In this document: positions 12,394 through 23,943 of the stretch, in pieces
How positions within the stretch are numbered: position 1 is the stretch's first letter
How the letters are laid out: each line of letters opens with the position of its first letter
NCBI GenBank assembly: GCA_037957365.1
Contig: JARHVA010004908.1
Location: 355,501-419,500 of the forward strand
From: Torreya grandis
Taxonomy: Eukaryota > Streptophyta > Pinopsida > Cupressales > Taxaceae
Length of the DNA: 64,000 nt
Reading direction: 5' to 3'
Program-made: the position numbers and the translations under genes
Notes under the pieces: generated by a model
Databases searched by the model: none
What the model was told of the DNA's origin: nothing
The model's input: only the letters and a program-made list of their open reading frames with translations

Positions 12394-13563
12394 ATGCCTA
12401 AGGTCACTACAAGGTCTGCTTCAAAAGGGGTTCCTTTCGATTTCATTGAATTACCTTTAAACTCTGATAAAAGACTATGATTTGAGAGGACCCATCCTTA
12501 TCCAACAGTGAATCATCCTAGACCTGTTATAAGAAACATAGTCACAGCAAAACCTCAGTTACAGCCAATCGCAATCATGGCATTGCCTTTTGCAGCTTTT
12601 CATGGTGAGACTCCCTTAAATCTCCCATGCTACAATCCAATCCCAGGAATAGCTCTCAATAATGTACCTTCTTTTGATGGATTAGGACCTATTACAACCA
12701 TTGAGAATATTAGGAATATTGCCAACCTTTGTAATATTCACAATATAACAGAAGAAAACATTGCCATCAAACTGCTAGCTTTGTCTCTAAAAGGCAAAGC
12801 TCTTGACTGGTATAACACCTTGCCTATGAATTCAATACATTCCTAGAACAAATTGGGCACTTAGTTGACAGATCGTTTTGGGGAAAAGAGTGATGGTCTC
12901 TTGCTTGCTGAGCAATTGATGACTATAAAGAGAGCTCTGCACGAGTATATGCAAGACTTCAACATGCATTTTCAAAAGACTTGGGATAGAATTCCCATCC
13001 TGGTAAGACTGACTCCCAGCTATGCTTTCTTGTACTATTTAAAGACATTAAACAGTGATATTACTATGATGAACCAATCTATGGGAGGACATATACTGCT
13101 AGCTACTTATGACATTGCCATAACAGCCAAAAATTGCTTGGTTCAAGCTAGGAAAATCACCCCTAGGCCCCACATGCCACTTTTCCTAGAGATGCTGCCC
13201 CCTATACAAACTATTGTGCCCATATTAACCCCTGTGCCTAGCATTGAGAAGCTAGATGTTATTCCATCAAATGAACTACATGAGGTTAAAATCCTATTGC
13301 AAAACATATCAAATGAACTTGTATCTCTTAAAAGGCAACAAGCTCAAAGTAATAGGCCGAATCTAGGATATCAACATTATGGTCAAGCACCTAGAAACCT
13401 TTTTCAAGGCTATAATCAAGGACAAGGTCAGCTCACTCAGACCAAGGCTTTTCAAAATTATAACTCAGGTCCCTCTTTGTCATCTAAAGTCATGGCGCCT
13501 ACTCAGAACAATCTAGTGCAGGAGCAGCCAGGTTGTTCAACCATGGGATATGGTCAAGAATAG
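12394..13563 (+). pseudogene. gag: Element B gag, N-terminal part
   Basis: Reading in one frame from ATG 12394 (MPKVTTRSASKG) with stops at about 12478, 12844 and 12862. The Ty3/gypsy gag core is clear: LALSLKGKALDWYNTLP near 12775-12825, then a helical stretch with DRFGEKSDG and LHEYMQDFNMHFQ. The C-terminal part is rich in Gln, Gly and Asn (GYNQGQGQ). Gag forms the virus-like particle. The start is chosen because element E has the same N-terminus (MPKVTTRS) at 46792 on the minus strand. The frame breaks at 13563, where C inserted, and resumes after 27146. Confidence 0.85.
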
Positions 13564-13565
13564 GT
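13561..13565. repeat. Target-site duplication of element C (left)
   Basis: taggt before the LTR; taggc after the second LTR at 27147-27151. Four of five match, and joining the flanks reconnects B's gag. Confidence 0.75.
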
Positions 13566-13925
13566 TGTAGAAACCAAAATCGTGTCTACTCCCTTGGTCA
13601 TCCTCTCCCATGCCTATTTATCCCCTCTTGATTATTTTCCCATGAACCTTGACACTGGCATTGTGTAAGAATAGGTGGAAGGCTAAAATCAGCCTCTGTT
13701 CCCATTTTCCAGCCACCGACATCAGTCACTATTCGGTCGATGTCAGCGGTTTTGCCGGCATTGGTTACCCTTAAAAATGCATCTATTAATCCATTTCCCA
13801 ATTTGTTATCCATTATCCATTTCCCAATCAATTATCCAATGCATTATCAGACCTTCTTTCCAGACGTTCTCAGATCAGACCTTAGTCAGAACAATTAGTG
13901 AATACTCACTCAGTGAATCCACTAA

Positions 13926-13938
13926 ATATATATATATA
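13926..13938 (+). promoter_or_regulatory. Possible TATA element in element C LTR
   Basis: atatatatatata precedes a pyrimidine-rich ctctttctc. In the 3' LTR the equivalent is aaaaaaatatatctctctc (about 26252-26270). The location in the LTR fits a promoter, but no start site can be proved from sequence. Confidence 0.35.
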
Positions 13939-14354
13939 TCTCTTTCTCAAGCACAGGTACTCTACTTCAATCACCTTACTAGAGGTCTTCTACATTGAAT
14001 ATCTGCAACCAGTCTGTAACACACCATCAACAATCAATCTGCAACCATGTCTCCTGCTCTTTCTTCAATAGGCAATAGGTAAGCAATTCTTTTGTGCTTT
14101 CATTTTGTTTTCTAGTTATTGCTTTTAAGTGATATCACCACCCAGATTTAGACTATTAGACCACAAACCAGATTTGACTTCCTCCCAGAAAGGCTGAGAG
14201 GCCTTCCTATATCTGAACATATAGTCTATCCATTGTCCTTACAACTCTACCCAGACCCCTGCACAGACCATTAAAACATACTTAAACTCTTTTAGATCAT
14301 TCTGCAACCCTGAACCCAGTCCAAAACTTGCCCAGACCTCATCCCCAGATTACT

Positions 14355-14458
14355 GCCTCGATCGATGCCGGTCATTTCCCCCACTGACATCGGCAGACTA
14401 ACCGACGTCGGCATACTTTACCAACTGACATCGGTAGAATAACTGACACCAGCGACTG
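14355..14458 (+). repeat. Array of degenerate GACGTC palindromes in element C LTR
   Basis: Five related units spaced about 18-24 bases: atcgatgccggtc, actgacatcggcagact, accgacgtcggcatact, actgacatcggtagaat and actgacaccagcgact. The best preserved, ccgacgtcgg, is a perfect palindrome with an ACGT core. Three more related motifs lie at 13714-13765. The 3' LTR repeats the layout at 26040-26095 and 26690-26785. Many differences between copies are CG to TG or CA, as expected from methylated-cytosine decay. ACGT cores are typical of plant bZIP binding sites; a role here is inference. Confidence 0.7.
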
Positions 14459-14825
14459 TGCAAAGCAGTTTACTGCATATCAGGTATGTATTTTCTTTTT
14501 TATTTCTTTCATTCTGTCCTTCATCATTTCTATTTTTGTCAAATATTCTATTTTTAATAGTGGACTGTCATCCTCTGAGAAGTCTTTACGCTTCTAGGAC
14601 CAAGCTTTCGCTTGGCAGTCCACTTTCTTGTCATCTAACATTTTTCAGGTTTTAGTCCTTTTATCTTTCATGTGTCATCCTCCACAACCAAAGAGGAGTT
14701 CCTGCTATCATCTGAATCTGGTGCACAAGTCCACAATTTGGGTACGTACAAACCCTCATCTATTCTTTTTAGTTTCTCATTTTCATTTCTTGAATGTGAA
14801 AAGCGAATCTTGTTTAGAAACATTC

Positions 14826-14844
14826 TAGCACACCTGGTGGGACC
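14826..14844 (+). other. Primer-binding site of element C
   Basis: tagcacacctggtgggacc lies four bases after the LTR end. It differs from B's tggcacgctcggtgggac at a few positions, mainly CG/CA-type changes. Confidence 0.6.
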
Positions 14845-15690
14845 CTAGGGTCTTCCTTAGGTTCTTTTCTTTTTGTTCATATAGGTGCATTAGGTTTCTC
14901 CCTTTTCACCTCTTTCTTCTCTTCTAAATGACATCACAAGCAGGATTAAAAAGAACTCTTCTTTCTTTTCTTGCATCTTAGACTAGTCAAAAATCATACT
15001 CTTCACCCCTTTCTCAACTTGTCTTCATACGAATTAACATTTTGACTTGGGCTTAAAACACATTGCATTTCATTTCTGCTTGCTTGCATTTCTTAGTCCA
15101 CATCTAGTAATTAATACAACCGCATCATGAATTAATCACACTTATGTTACACAACCAAATCACTTGCACAAATCAAACATCAAACTTACCTGAGACAAGG
15201 CCCGACTGGGATTTCATCACCCAGTGGATACCTTACCCATCCCAGCAATCCCACTTGGATTTCATCACCAAGGGGAAAGCCCACTCCGTTCTCTAGCAGA
15301 GGATAATCTCTAGGGGAAGTATATACTAGCTAAGCGAGACCAGCTTATCACTAGGTTCGTGAAGTGAGGGGAGCTTGCTCCTTAGCACCAAGCCAATTAT
15401 GAAACCTAACATAGACTTTTGAGCACCGAAATAAACCTGAAACCATCCATAGACTACTTCTTCTAGGACCCGTCTCAAAAGCCAATCTTCCTACACACAT
15501 TCTAAGGCATAAGCCACCACGATCCTAATAATTTATTCTTAGGGATTTAACATTTAGGGTCTGCTTGTGTTCTTCATCTTTTCTATTCTTATCTGCTTGT
15601 TTGAGCTTTTGAGGACATTCTTTCTTGCCTTGAATGGTTCTGACTTGTAGTCAAACCAAGGCTCTTCTTGACCACAGTAGACATCAATCG
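14845..15690 (+). other. Element C untranslated leader
   Basis: No long open frame. Contains two similar segments near 15205-15275 (gggatttcatcaccca and ggatttcatcaccaaggg). Leader function (packaging or translation) cannot be read from the sequence. Confidence 0.5.
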
Positions 15691-15699
15691 CTTCCATCT

Positions 15700-17160
15700 T
15701 CCCCATCCATAACTAGTCCCATAAGTTCCACTCAGAGACTGAAATAACTCCTACTCGACCGACCCCGACTCAGACCCCCATCATCCCTGAAGGGGACCAA
15801 TATTTCAAAATATTCTTGGACCTCAATGTAAAAGCCTTGCAGCATTATCTCACGTGAAGCTGAATGCGAGACTCCTTGGGCAACCCAATTTATGGGATGC
15901 CGACCTCTTTGGTCGAGACTGCGGCCATATCAACAGTGTCCATAGTTTAACCTGTAGACACCCAGGCTATCACCTCGACCAACGACCAGCCCTTGCCCAA
16001 CCTTCTAAGTGTGGCCTCTCCCTCCATCTCTAGGCCCACTTGCATAGGGGTTTTGGCCCCCTATCAACCACAGACTACTCAACCAAATTCTACACCCTTC
16101 CAAAACCTAGTGGTCTCTATTCCCCCTACTCTTGCACCTATCAACACAAGAGTAACTATCTACCCTTCAACAAGTGGGGCCACCCCTCAACCATCTTTGA
16201 TGGCCCTTATCCAATTTGTGCCTACCAACCCCATAACACAAGTGCCCTTGGCTTCAACTTTTGCCCTAATGACTAGCTACCCATATGTTGCGCCTACACA
16301 AGCACAACTAACCACATCATATGCCCCTCTCAATACCTTCCAAGTGCCTTATAACCTAGGGGGCACTCCATCTGCCAATCTGTCAGCTAACATAATCAAA
16401 TTGCTGATGGACAAGATGTCTAGCCTAGAGACCTCTATTTTTGGTTCACGCAATGCCCTCTCATATGAGAAAATTTACAACAAACCCATTCATCCCTCCA
16501 TCCCGATCAGGCCATATCCCAGTTAGTGGGAGCTTCCTAAATTTTCTCATTTCCAGAGTAAGGAAGACCCACAACAACACCTACAAGCATTCAGACATGC
16601 CTGTTATCTCATTGCCCACGATGATGCATTACTTTTATGCAAATTTCCTATGTCACTCTTTGGTGCTACCCTTGATTGGTACAACTCCCTTACCAGCCAT
16701 TCTCTCTTCACATTCACCCAGCTAACACAACTCTTCCTTGATCATTTCTCCATCAACATCACCAAAAAGGTCTCAATCACAGACCTCTATTCTATCTGGC
16801 AGTTTGAGGATGAATCCATAGCTGATTTCATTACTCACTGGAGAGGCCTCATCAATTAGCTCTCATTTTCCTTACCCTAACCCAAACTTACCAAACTTTT
16901 CTCTCAAGCCTATGCCAAGCATATTTCTTCTACCTTATAGGTTCAGACCTTCCACACCTTTGATGAAGCCTTCACGATCCTGCAAGCTTGAATTATGTGC
17001 CATCAAGGAGAACAAAGTCAAGTTGCGGAGTAAGAATCCCAACTCCAAAACCAATGACTCCTCTTCTTCTAAGCCTTCTTCATCTAACCCCAAGTCCAAG
17101 GCATCAACAAATGTTGTAGTCATTAGACTTTCATCCTCTTCACCTTTAACTAACTAGCCT
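15700..17160 (+). pseudogene. gag: Element C gag, N-terminal and core part
   Basis: The frame open at 15993-16526 continues past a stop to about 16860. It begins with a Pro/Thr/Ser-rich segment, then the gypsy gag core: FSHFQSKEDPQQHLQAFRH, then LFGATLDWYNSL near 16650-16690, then FLDHFSINI and DFITHWRGLI. The DWYNSL-type motif is shared with B (DWYNTL). In a working element this would be the capsid domain. A start codon is not certain; similar reading extends upstream to about 15700. The frame decays with several stops after 16860. Confidence 0.8.
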
Positions 17161-17259
17161 GAGCCATCCACATCCCAAAGCATCACTCGCCAATTCCAAC
17201 AGAGATACATGCAGCGACAGTATACTCCACTTAGAGAGTCATACGCATCTGTGCTAGAA

Positions 17260-19060
17260 AAACTTGTCAAATAGGGGGTTCTCAATCTCCCTCAAATCTA
17301 ACCACCTCCACAATTTGATCCCTCACGCACCATCCCTACATGGTATAGGGAAAATGACTTTTGCAACTACCACTGTGTTAAAGGCCATGACACGGGCAAC
17401 TATAAGACCCTTAAAAACATCATCCAAGACATGCTGGAAAAGGGTGACCTCGTCCTCAACAATCCCAATGCACCACCCAATCAGGGCATCGACATCTTCA
17501 AGCAACCATTTCCCAATCATCCTCTGACCCAAAACAATGTCCAGACCATGACTAACAGCACTCACGAACATAATATACGAACAGTCAATACGATCTTGCC
17601 CTTCATCCCTGACCAACCTCTTTCACAAACTCAAGAGGTTAGTCCACCCATCAGTCCATCACATGTGGATGAACCCCCTTCTCTGGTTAGTTCTCTATCA
17701 ACCTCTCTTATATTGGAGGACGCCTCGACCATACCGGCACCACCGGCCTCACCATCCTCCTTCTTGCTACCTATGGAGGACCTAACCCTTCCTACTCCAC
17801 AACCACAAGTGGAGGATGTAATCATCCCTACCCTTTACCCTCTTGAGGAGCCTCATTCTTCAATTTCTTCTCCACCCAGGGAAGAACCTGTGTCTCCTCT
17901 GTCTCCAACTAAAGATGAACCTGTCATGACTTCATCATGCCTCAGGTCTGAGACCGCTACACCAGTCTCATCTTCAGCCCCACAACCATCAACATCTTCT
18001 CAAGGACCCAAGCCTCATCCAACATCTTCTCAACCATTTTCTTGATTAGTGGAGAAAATCAGACTTCTCCCTTCAAGGAAAGTGGAGCATCAGGTATTGT
18101 GGGAGCGTCTCGAAGCTCTTCAACATGCTCGTGCCCTCTCATCTCCTGCTGCCAATCCTCCCATGGTAGAATCTCCTGAGACTCTCAACAAAAACTAGAC
18201 TTCCACTTTTAGACCATCTAAACCTCAACCAACCATATCAAGACCGAAACCCTCATCTATCCCATCAAAACATATCAAGTCACTCGGCATTTGCCCTGTC
18301 TCTAACCTCACTCATCCGCAAGTAAAGGTGGACTTAAACCAGACCCTGACCAATAGTAGTCTTCCACAGAGGCAAACTCCTCCTCCCCCATCACCATTAC
18401 CCTCTATTTTGGGCCCTCATCCCTTGACCTTGATCAAAATCCTCCCCACTCCAACCTCTAATCAAAACCAGTTGCCTCCGCTGCTTCCTTTGCCTACCTC
18501 CAGCCTATCCTCTCCAAAAATTTTGGCACCTCTCACAAAGAACGTGTCATCTTCCCTTTCCACCGCACCATCAACCCAGAAGATGGTACGGAAGCCTCCT
18601 CCAACACTTCCCAAGAAAATGTCACCAGCATCTCACACATCAACTAGCATGGACCCTTTAGTGGGCTCATACTCTTCGATATTGCACCAACTTTTGTAGA
18701 CTTCCAGCATAACCATTCTGCCCATCAGGCCCTTCCAACCTCTTGGGTCGAAGCCCTCCTAGTTCGATGATACGAAGATTTGCCTATATCATCGTACACC
18801 AGGACATGATACCAAGACTTGCTATGTCCTCAAGGCCATCATTCACCACTACATGGAGAAAGACATTCTTCTTCTTGAGGACACCATCAACCAACCCCCG
18901 ACACCTTCCCACATTCCTCCAACCTCTTCAACCACATCAACATCTCATCAACAAGCCATGACTCCTTCATCTCCTTCACCCCCTATCTTTGAAATCAGTG
19001 CCATTCACATAACCTCTAGGTCACAAAAGGACAAGGCAAAATAAAAATCCACCATTCCTT
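17260..19060 (+). pseudogene. gag: Element C gag C-terminal region: two zinc-finger-like modules and Pro/Ser-rich linkers
   Basis: Near 17355-17440 the reading gives FCNYHCVKGHDTGNYKTLKN and near 18775-18860 ICLYHRTPGHDTKTCYVLKA. Both follow the C-X2-H-X4-GHDT-X3-C pattern common in Tat-like gags, but the first has lost its last Cys to Tyr. Between them lies a long, low-complexity stretch rich in Pro, Ser and Thr (open at 17431-18045 and 18328-18699). The module may bind nucleic acid. The duplication, separated by more than 400 codons of linker, is unusual. Confidence 0.65.
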
Positions 19061-19364
19061 AGACGTATCCTTTCATCCAACCACCTCAACTGCCAAAGCC
19101 CAAGATTTCTATCCTTGGCGCATCTCAACCCTCTTCTTCTTCCTGGGGCGATTCATGACTCCATGTTAAAACAACTTCACCAGATGCCCATGAAGATGTC
19201 CCTTTATGACCTCATCCAAACCTCACCTTAACATTGTCAGGCCCTCATCCAAGCCTTGCAGGCAACGGAGGTCCAACCCAAGGACCCCCAACCACTCGCT
19301 ACTCTAGTCCACTCTTTATCCCCCATCACTTTCAGTGATTCTGAGATTCCTACATCTAACATGA

Positions 19365-19790
19365 AAGATTAGGACGCTGCTCTCTTCATCACTACCTATA
19401 TTGATCGAACCTGCATCAAGCACATTATGATTGATGGAGGCACCAACATCAACATTATCTCTACCCATGCCTTTGATCAATTGACCCTCCCAAAGAATTC
19501 TGTATCTAAAACTGACACAATCTTGTGATCCTTCAATGACACCACTGCTATAACCATTGGCACAGTCATCCTTCACATTCGTGTTGGCACACGCATAGTC
19601 CCAGAGCTCTTTTATATCATCAAAAGAGAGTTTTAATATAACATCTTGCTGGGCCAACCCTGGATCTACACCATGGCTTGTGTTCCCTCTACCTTGCATC
19701 ATTATGTGAAATTTGAGCACGACAAGAAAGTCCACACTATTCCCACTGACCCATCACCTTTAAAAACTTGTAACACAACCTATTAGCCAA
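19365..19790 (+). pseudogene. Element C retropepsin (aspartic protease)
   Basis: Frame read from about 19373. The active-site segment IMIDGGTNINI (D-G-G in place of the usual D-S/T-G) lies near 19425-19455, followed by the flap region and YNILLGQPWIYTMACVPST near 19640-19695, which is characteristic of plant gypsy proteases. Two point stops interrupt it. The enzyme would cut the Gag-Pol polyprotein inside the particle. Confidence 0.82.
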
Positions 19791-19799
19791 ATGACATCT

Positions 19800-20740
19800 T
19801 CATTCCTATCAAGCCATCAACCCTGATGCTGCCTCCATCCATAGAAGCTTCAACTAGTTTGCAACTGGTGATTGCCCTCACCCCTCCTCTTCAAGCGGTA
19901 ACCACAGACCCCATGGAAGACATCTTCCAATGACTTTCACTTGGGGAATATCGCTTGTTGGTCTTATACATGTTCCAAACTCTGCAAGAGTATGGACACC
20001 TTCACCACAACCCTAGTTATGATCACCAGATCAGGATGGTTGTGCCTTATGGTCCTCCTCACCTCCGAACCAACCTTGTCTATGGGGGGCTCAATCAAGC
20101 TCCTAATGATGGCAATTCTCTCTCTTCACCGCAACCATTCACATCAAACTTCTCATTTCTTGGCAACCCTGCCTTTGCACACACTTACCTTTATAGGTGT
20201 ACATGGAAGGGTTTTGGTTTCAGACGTTATGACCAAGGCTCCCATCAGCCCATCAAGCCTCTCAATGATGACGATGCCAAGAAATGATATGGCCTGGGAT
20301 ACCATGACCCCACTCAGGCCTCTACAAACCTCTATCCTGAGCCCACCAATGACCAATCTCCTCCAAGCTCACCCATTCTTCCCCTTTCACCTATGGTGTC
20401 AGTGATTTCCATCCCTCCTAGTTTTTTTTGCATAAACACCATCTGCCTAGAACCCCTAACCTATCAACTAAATGGGGTGTCCAAGTCTCTCCCTCTCATT
20501 TTTCCCAGCATGATAGAGGATGAGTCGATGACCATTCACACTATCCGCTGCATTAACGATGATGCCATCCTTTCCTACATGGGCACCAATGACTCTTTCA
20601 TCTAGTGTTCCCTCCCTTCTGAGACCTAGGTTATGTTAAATGAATCAACCATTGACATCAACCTTCCCTCTTCTGATCTTCCTCATGTCTTGAAGATTGG
20701 CCAATCTTTAGACGTTCAGGAGTAGCTAGACTACACCCAG
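19800..20740 (+). pseudogene. Element C linker between protease and RT, with G-patch-like motif
   Basis: Continuation of the polyprotein. It reads WKGFGFRRYDQG and, after a stop, YGLGYHDPTQ near 20195-20320. Tat-like elements often carry glycine-rich RFGLGY or G-patch segments between protease and RT. The rest has no known domain. Point stops are present, and frames on other strands here are shadows. Confidence 0.55.
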
Positions 20741-20743
20741 TTC

Positions 20744-21655
20744 CTCTCAGACCATAGCAAGGCCTTTGCCTGGACCTATAGTGACATGCCTGGCATCGAC
20801 CCCACCATCGCTATGCATAACATAGTCACCAAACTAGAGGCTAAGCCTATTAGGCAAAAGCTTCGAAAGATGCATCCTCATGTTGCACTCCTCATCAAAG
20901 AGGAGCTTCAGTGCCTCCTTTCTATCTCTTTCATTCAGCCCATTGATTACCCACAGTGGGTCTTTAACATCGTTCCTATCACTAAAGTGATTGGGGGGAT
21001 CCGGATCTACATGGACTATCACAACCTTAACCTAGCCTATCCCAAAGATGACTTTCCTCTTCCCAACATTGACCAGCTTGTTGATCTCATGGCCGGCCAT
21101 GAGATGCTATCTCTCATGGATGGGTTTTTAGGATATAATCAGATCCTGATTGCACTGAAAGATCAGCACAAGACTAACTTTATCACCCCATGGGGGAATT
21201 TTTGCTATTGGGTCATGCCTTTCATCTTGAAGAATGTAGGTGCCACATATCAATGCGCCATGACTTACATTTTCCATGATCTCCTCCAAAAAATCATGGA
21301 AGACTATGTGGATGACCTGTTTAGCAAGTCCAAGCTTCACCACGACCATATGACCATTCTCAAAATCATCTTCTCTCACCTTCTTCAATACAATGTCCGC
21401 CTTAACCCTAAGAAATGTGTCTTTGGAGTCCTCTCCGGTAAGCTCTTAGGCTTTATCATTTCTTTCTGTGGCATCGAGATAGATCCTGCCAAGATCTGCG
21501 CTATCCTTGAGATGCCTCCTCCGACCAATCTCAAGCAGCTTCACAGTCTGCAAGGGAAGCTCCAGTCCATTCGCCATTTCATCTCACAGCTTTTTGACTG
21601 CTACCAACCTTTTCATCATCTCCTTAAGAAGGACATCTCCTTTAAATGGGATAAG
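20744..21655 (+). pseudogene. Element C reverse transcriptase
   Basis: Open 20786-21694 (302 codons); the domain itself starts slightly earlier at FAWTYSDMPGIDP. Clear gypsy RT blocks: IRIYMDYHNLN, YPLP-like FPLPNIDQLVD, LMDGFLGYNQI (first catalytic Asp), FCYWVMPFILKN and EDYVDDLF at 21299-21322 (YVDD at 21305-21316, catalytic Asp pair), then LNPKKCVFGV and KLLGFIIS. A one-base frame change near 21655 separates it from RNase H. It copies the element RNA into DNA. Both catalytic blocks look intact. Confidence 0.93.
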
Positions 21656-22080
21656 ACTATCAAGAGGCTTTTGAAGTCCTCAAACGCTATCTAGTCTCTC
21701 CAACAATCCTCACTCCACCTAAAGATGACCAATCCTTCTACCTTTACATCTCTACCACCAACCATTCGTTAGGTGCCATGATCATGCACTGAGATGAGCA
21801 TCACTGTGAGCAAGTGGTCTACTATATCAACCAAACACTGGTTGACTATGAAACTCGGTATACTCATACCGAGAAACTCTGTTTAGTGTTAGTCTTTACC
21901 GCTACCAAGCTCTGCCACTATCTTCTCAATCACAAAAACTTTGTCATCACTCACACTGACCCTCTTAAGTATATGCACTCCAAGCCATATCAAAATCAAT
22001 GTATGGCTTGGTGGCTCATGCTGCTTGCTGAGTTCGACCTTGAATTCATCCAGAAAAAATCTATCAAGGGGTAAACCATC
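21656..22080 (+). pseudogene. Element C RT-linked RNase H
   Basis: Frame 1 reading: EAFEVLKRYL, then YLYISTTNHSLGAMI, VVYYINQTLVDYETRYTHTE and LNHKNFVITHTDPLKY, matching the RNase H region that follows gypsy RTs. The first position, usually Asp in LY.D, appears as Ile (YLYIS), so catalysis may be lost. There is one stop near 21791. Downstream of the TDPLKY block is the usual WW.ML.EFD.E segment. Confidence 0.8.
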
Positions 22081-22155
22081 ACTGACCAACTGGTAAATGC
22101 CCCTCTTCCCAACAATCAACCTTCACAGTGTGAGTTCCCTAATGAGTCTATTGCC

Positions 22156-22680
22156 ATGCTTTCCACCGATGACACCATCTACCAAATGACCATGTTCTTC
22201 GACAGCTCCAAATGTCAACTCAGTGGGGGTGCAAGAGTTATTCTCATCCCACTCGAAGGGGAGCCCATGCCTTTATCTTTCAAGCTCAACTTTGATTGTA
22301 CCAATAATATGGCTAAATATGAAGCCTTAATTTTGGGACTTCAAACCACCCTTTCTCTCAGCATCAAGTCCATCAACATCTTCGGTGACTCACAGCTTGT
22401 CGTCAATCAGGTCAACGGTTCATACCTCTGTAAAAATGAAATTTTGCAAAGGTACAAAAATTGTGCTGACATTCTTCTAGCCTCTTTTAAACATTACCTC
22501 TTGCAGACTATTCCTCGATCCATGAATAAGTTTGCTGACACCATGGCTTCTCTTGCCTCACATATTCTATCTTCATCATCATCATCTAGAATTTTCATTA
22601 TGGTGCATCATCTGCCATTGCCTTCATACCTTTCTTATAACATCAACCATGTCAACACCATATACTCTAGCCCATGAGAT
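22156..22680 (+). pseudogene. Element C second (archaeal/plant-type) RNase H
   Basis: An open frame of 173 codons. It has MFFDSSKCQLSGGA (Asp), MAKYEALILGLQ (Glu), INIFGDSQLVVNQVNG (Asp) and NKFADTMASLA (Asp), all four catalytic acids of the RNase HI fold in order. This extra domain after the RT-linked RNase H and before integrase identifies the Tat lineage. Since the RT-linked copy has a changed first Asp, this one may have supplied the activity; that is inference. Confidence 0.9.
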
Positions 22681-22689
22681 GATTGGTAT

Positions 22690-23943
22690 AAGCAACTTGT
22701 GGACTACTTATCTCTTTCTTTCATTCCTCCCAATCTCTCTAGCAATGCGCAATGAGCTTTCATCAAGTGCATAGCTTGCTATACCATGCTAGGGGGTCTT
22801 CTCTATAAGCGAGGCTTTGACGGTCTCCTTCTTCACTGTCTAACCTCCATTGAAGCCTCTCATGCCATTAAGAAATTCCATGATGGGATTTATGGTAGAC
22901 ACTTTAGTGGTAATTCGGTTGCCAAGTGCATCCTTCACCTAGGCTATTATTGGCCCACCCTTCATCAAGACTGTAGTGACTATGTTCAGTGTTGCATCAA
23001 GTGTCAGCAGCACTCTAACTTGCTTCATCTTCCTAGCCACGCCTTACAAGTCGCTCAAGATTTTTGGCCTTTTTCTCATTCGGGCTTAGATCTCATTGGT
23101 GAGATTAACCCTCATTCATCTCTTCGTCATCAGTCCATTATCACTGCCACCGAGTATTTCACTAAATGGGTGGAAGCCATTCCTCTCATCTCCATAAAAG
23201 TTGACAAGATTGTCAACTTCATCAGCACCCACATCATCTATCATTTTGGTATTCCTCACAAAATCATCACTGACAATGGCAAGTCATTTAAAAACAAGAC
23301 TGTCTAAAAGCTCTGTGACTCATTTGGCATCAAACTTAGATTCTCTTCGCCTTACTACCCACAAGCAAATGGGCAGGCCGACGCTTACAACAAAATCTTG
23401 ACTAAAATTCTCATGAAGCTGGTCAATGAAACTGGAAGGGATTGGCATATTCACATTCCCTTCACTTTGTGGGCCTATCGCACTAGCATCTGAACCTCCA
23501 CGGGTGCTACCCCTTTCTCTTTAGTGTACAGGACAGAGGCTGTCCTACCTCTCGAAGTACAGATCCTATCTCTTTGCATCTCTCTACATGACATTCTTTC
23601 TAATGATGACTTTCATTAAGATCGATTAGCTCAACTTTAGTTACTCGATGAACGTTGTCTTGCTGCCCTCAACCATCTCCATGTCTATCAAAATCACATC
23701 AAACAAGCCTATAACAAAAATTTGAGAGAACGAGATTTCAACATTAGAGACCTCATCCTCAAAGAGAACCAACACGTGACCAATATGGAATGGAGTAAAT
23801 GAGGCAAATTTTCTCCTAATTGGCTCAGACCTTACATCATCATGCACAAGTATGGATCAGGGACTTATCATATGTCCTTTCTCGACGGATGGCCAAAACC
23901 TAAGCCTCTTAATGTGTTGCATCTGCGACCATTCTACTGTTAG
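22690..23943 (+). pseudogene. Element C integrase
   Basis: Same frame as the RNase H domains. The HHCC zinc module starts with KKFHDGIYGRHFSG and ends CCIKCQQ. The core has SGLDLIGEI (first Asp), KIITDNGKSF (second Asp) and NGQADAYNKIL at 23374-23406. The last normally reads Q-A-E; here codon 23380-23382 is GAC, so the third catalytic Glu is Asp. The C-terminal part ends RPYIIMHKYGSGTYH and LNVLHLRPFYC before the stop at 23941. Point stops lie at about 23305 and 23491. It would insert the DNA copy into the host chromosome. Confidence 0.92.

Larger units (their letters stand above)
13566..14822 (+). repeat. Element C 5' LTR
   Basis: 1,257 bp, pairs with 25894-27146 (1,253 bp); roughly one base in ten differs over the first 200 bases. 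It contains a TA-rich run at about 13926-13937 that could act as a TATA element, and repeated GACGTC-type palindromes (listed separately). Small open frames within it recur in the other LTR and are not genes. Confidence 0.92.

Noticed and set aside
14458..14828. Phe/Leu/Ser-rich open frames in C's LTR, repeated at 26770-27149
   Set aside because: Same LTR sequence in both copies; hydrophobic composition comes from pyrimidine-rich DNA, not a membrane protein.
19316..19735. 139-codon minus-strand frame
   Set aside because: Antisense shadow of C's protease.
19941..20405. 154-codon plus-strand frame
   Set aside because: Alternative frame over C's protease-RT linker; the real polyprotein frame has the glycine-rich GLGY segment.
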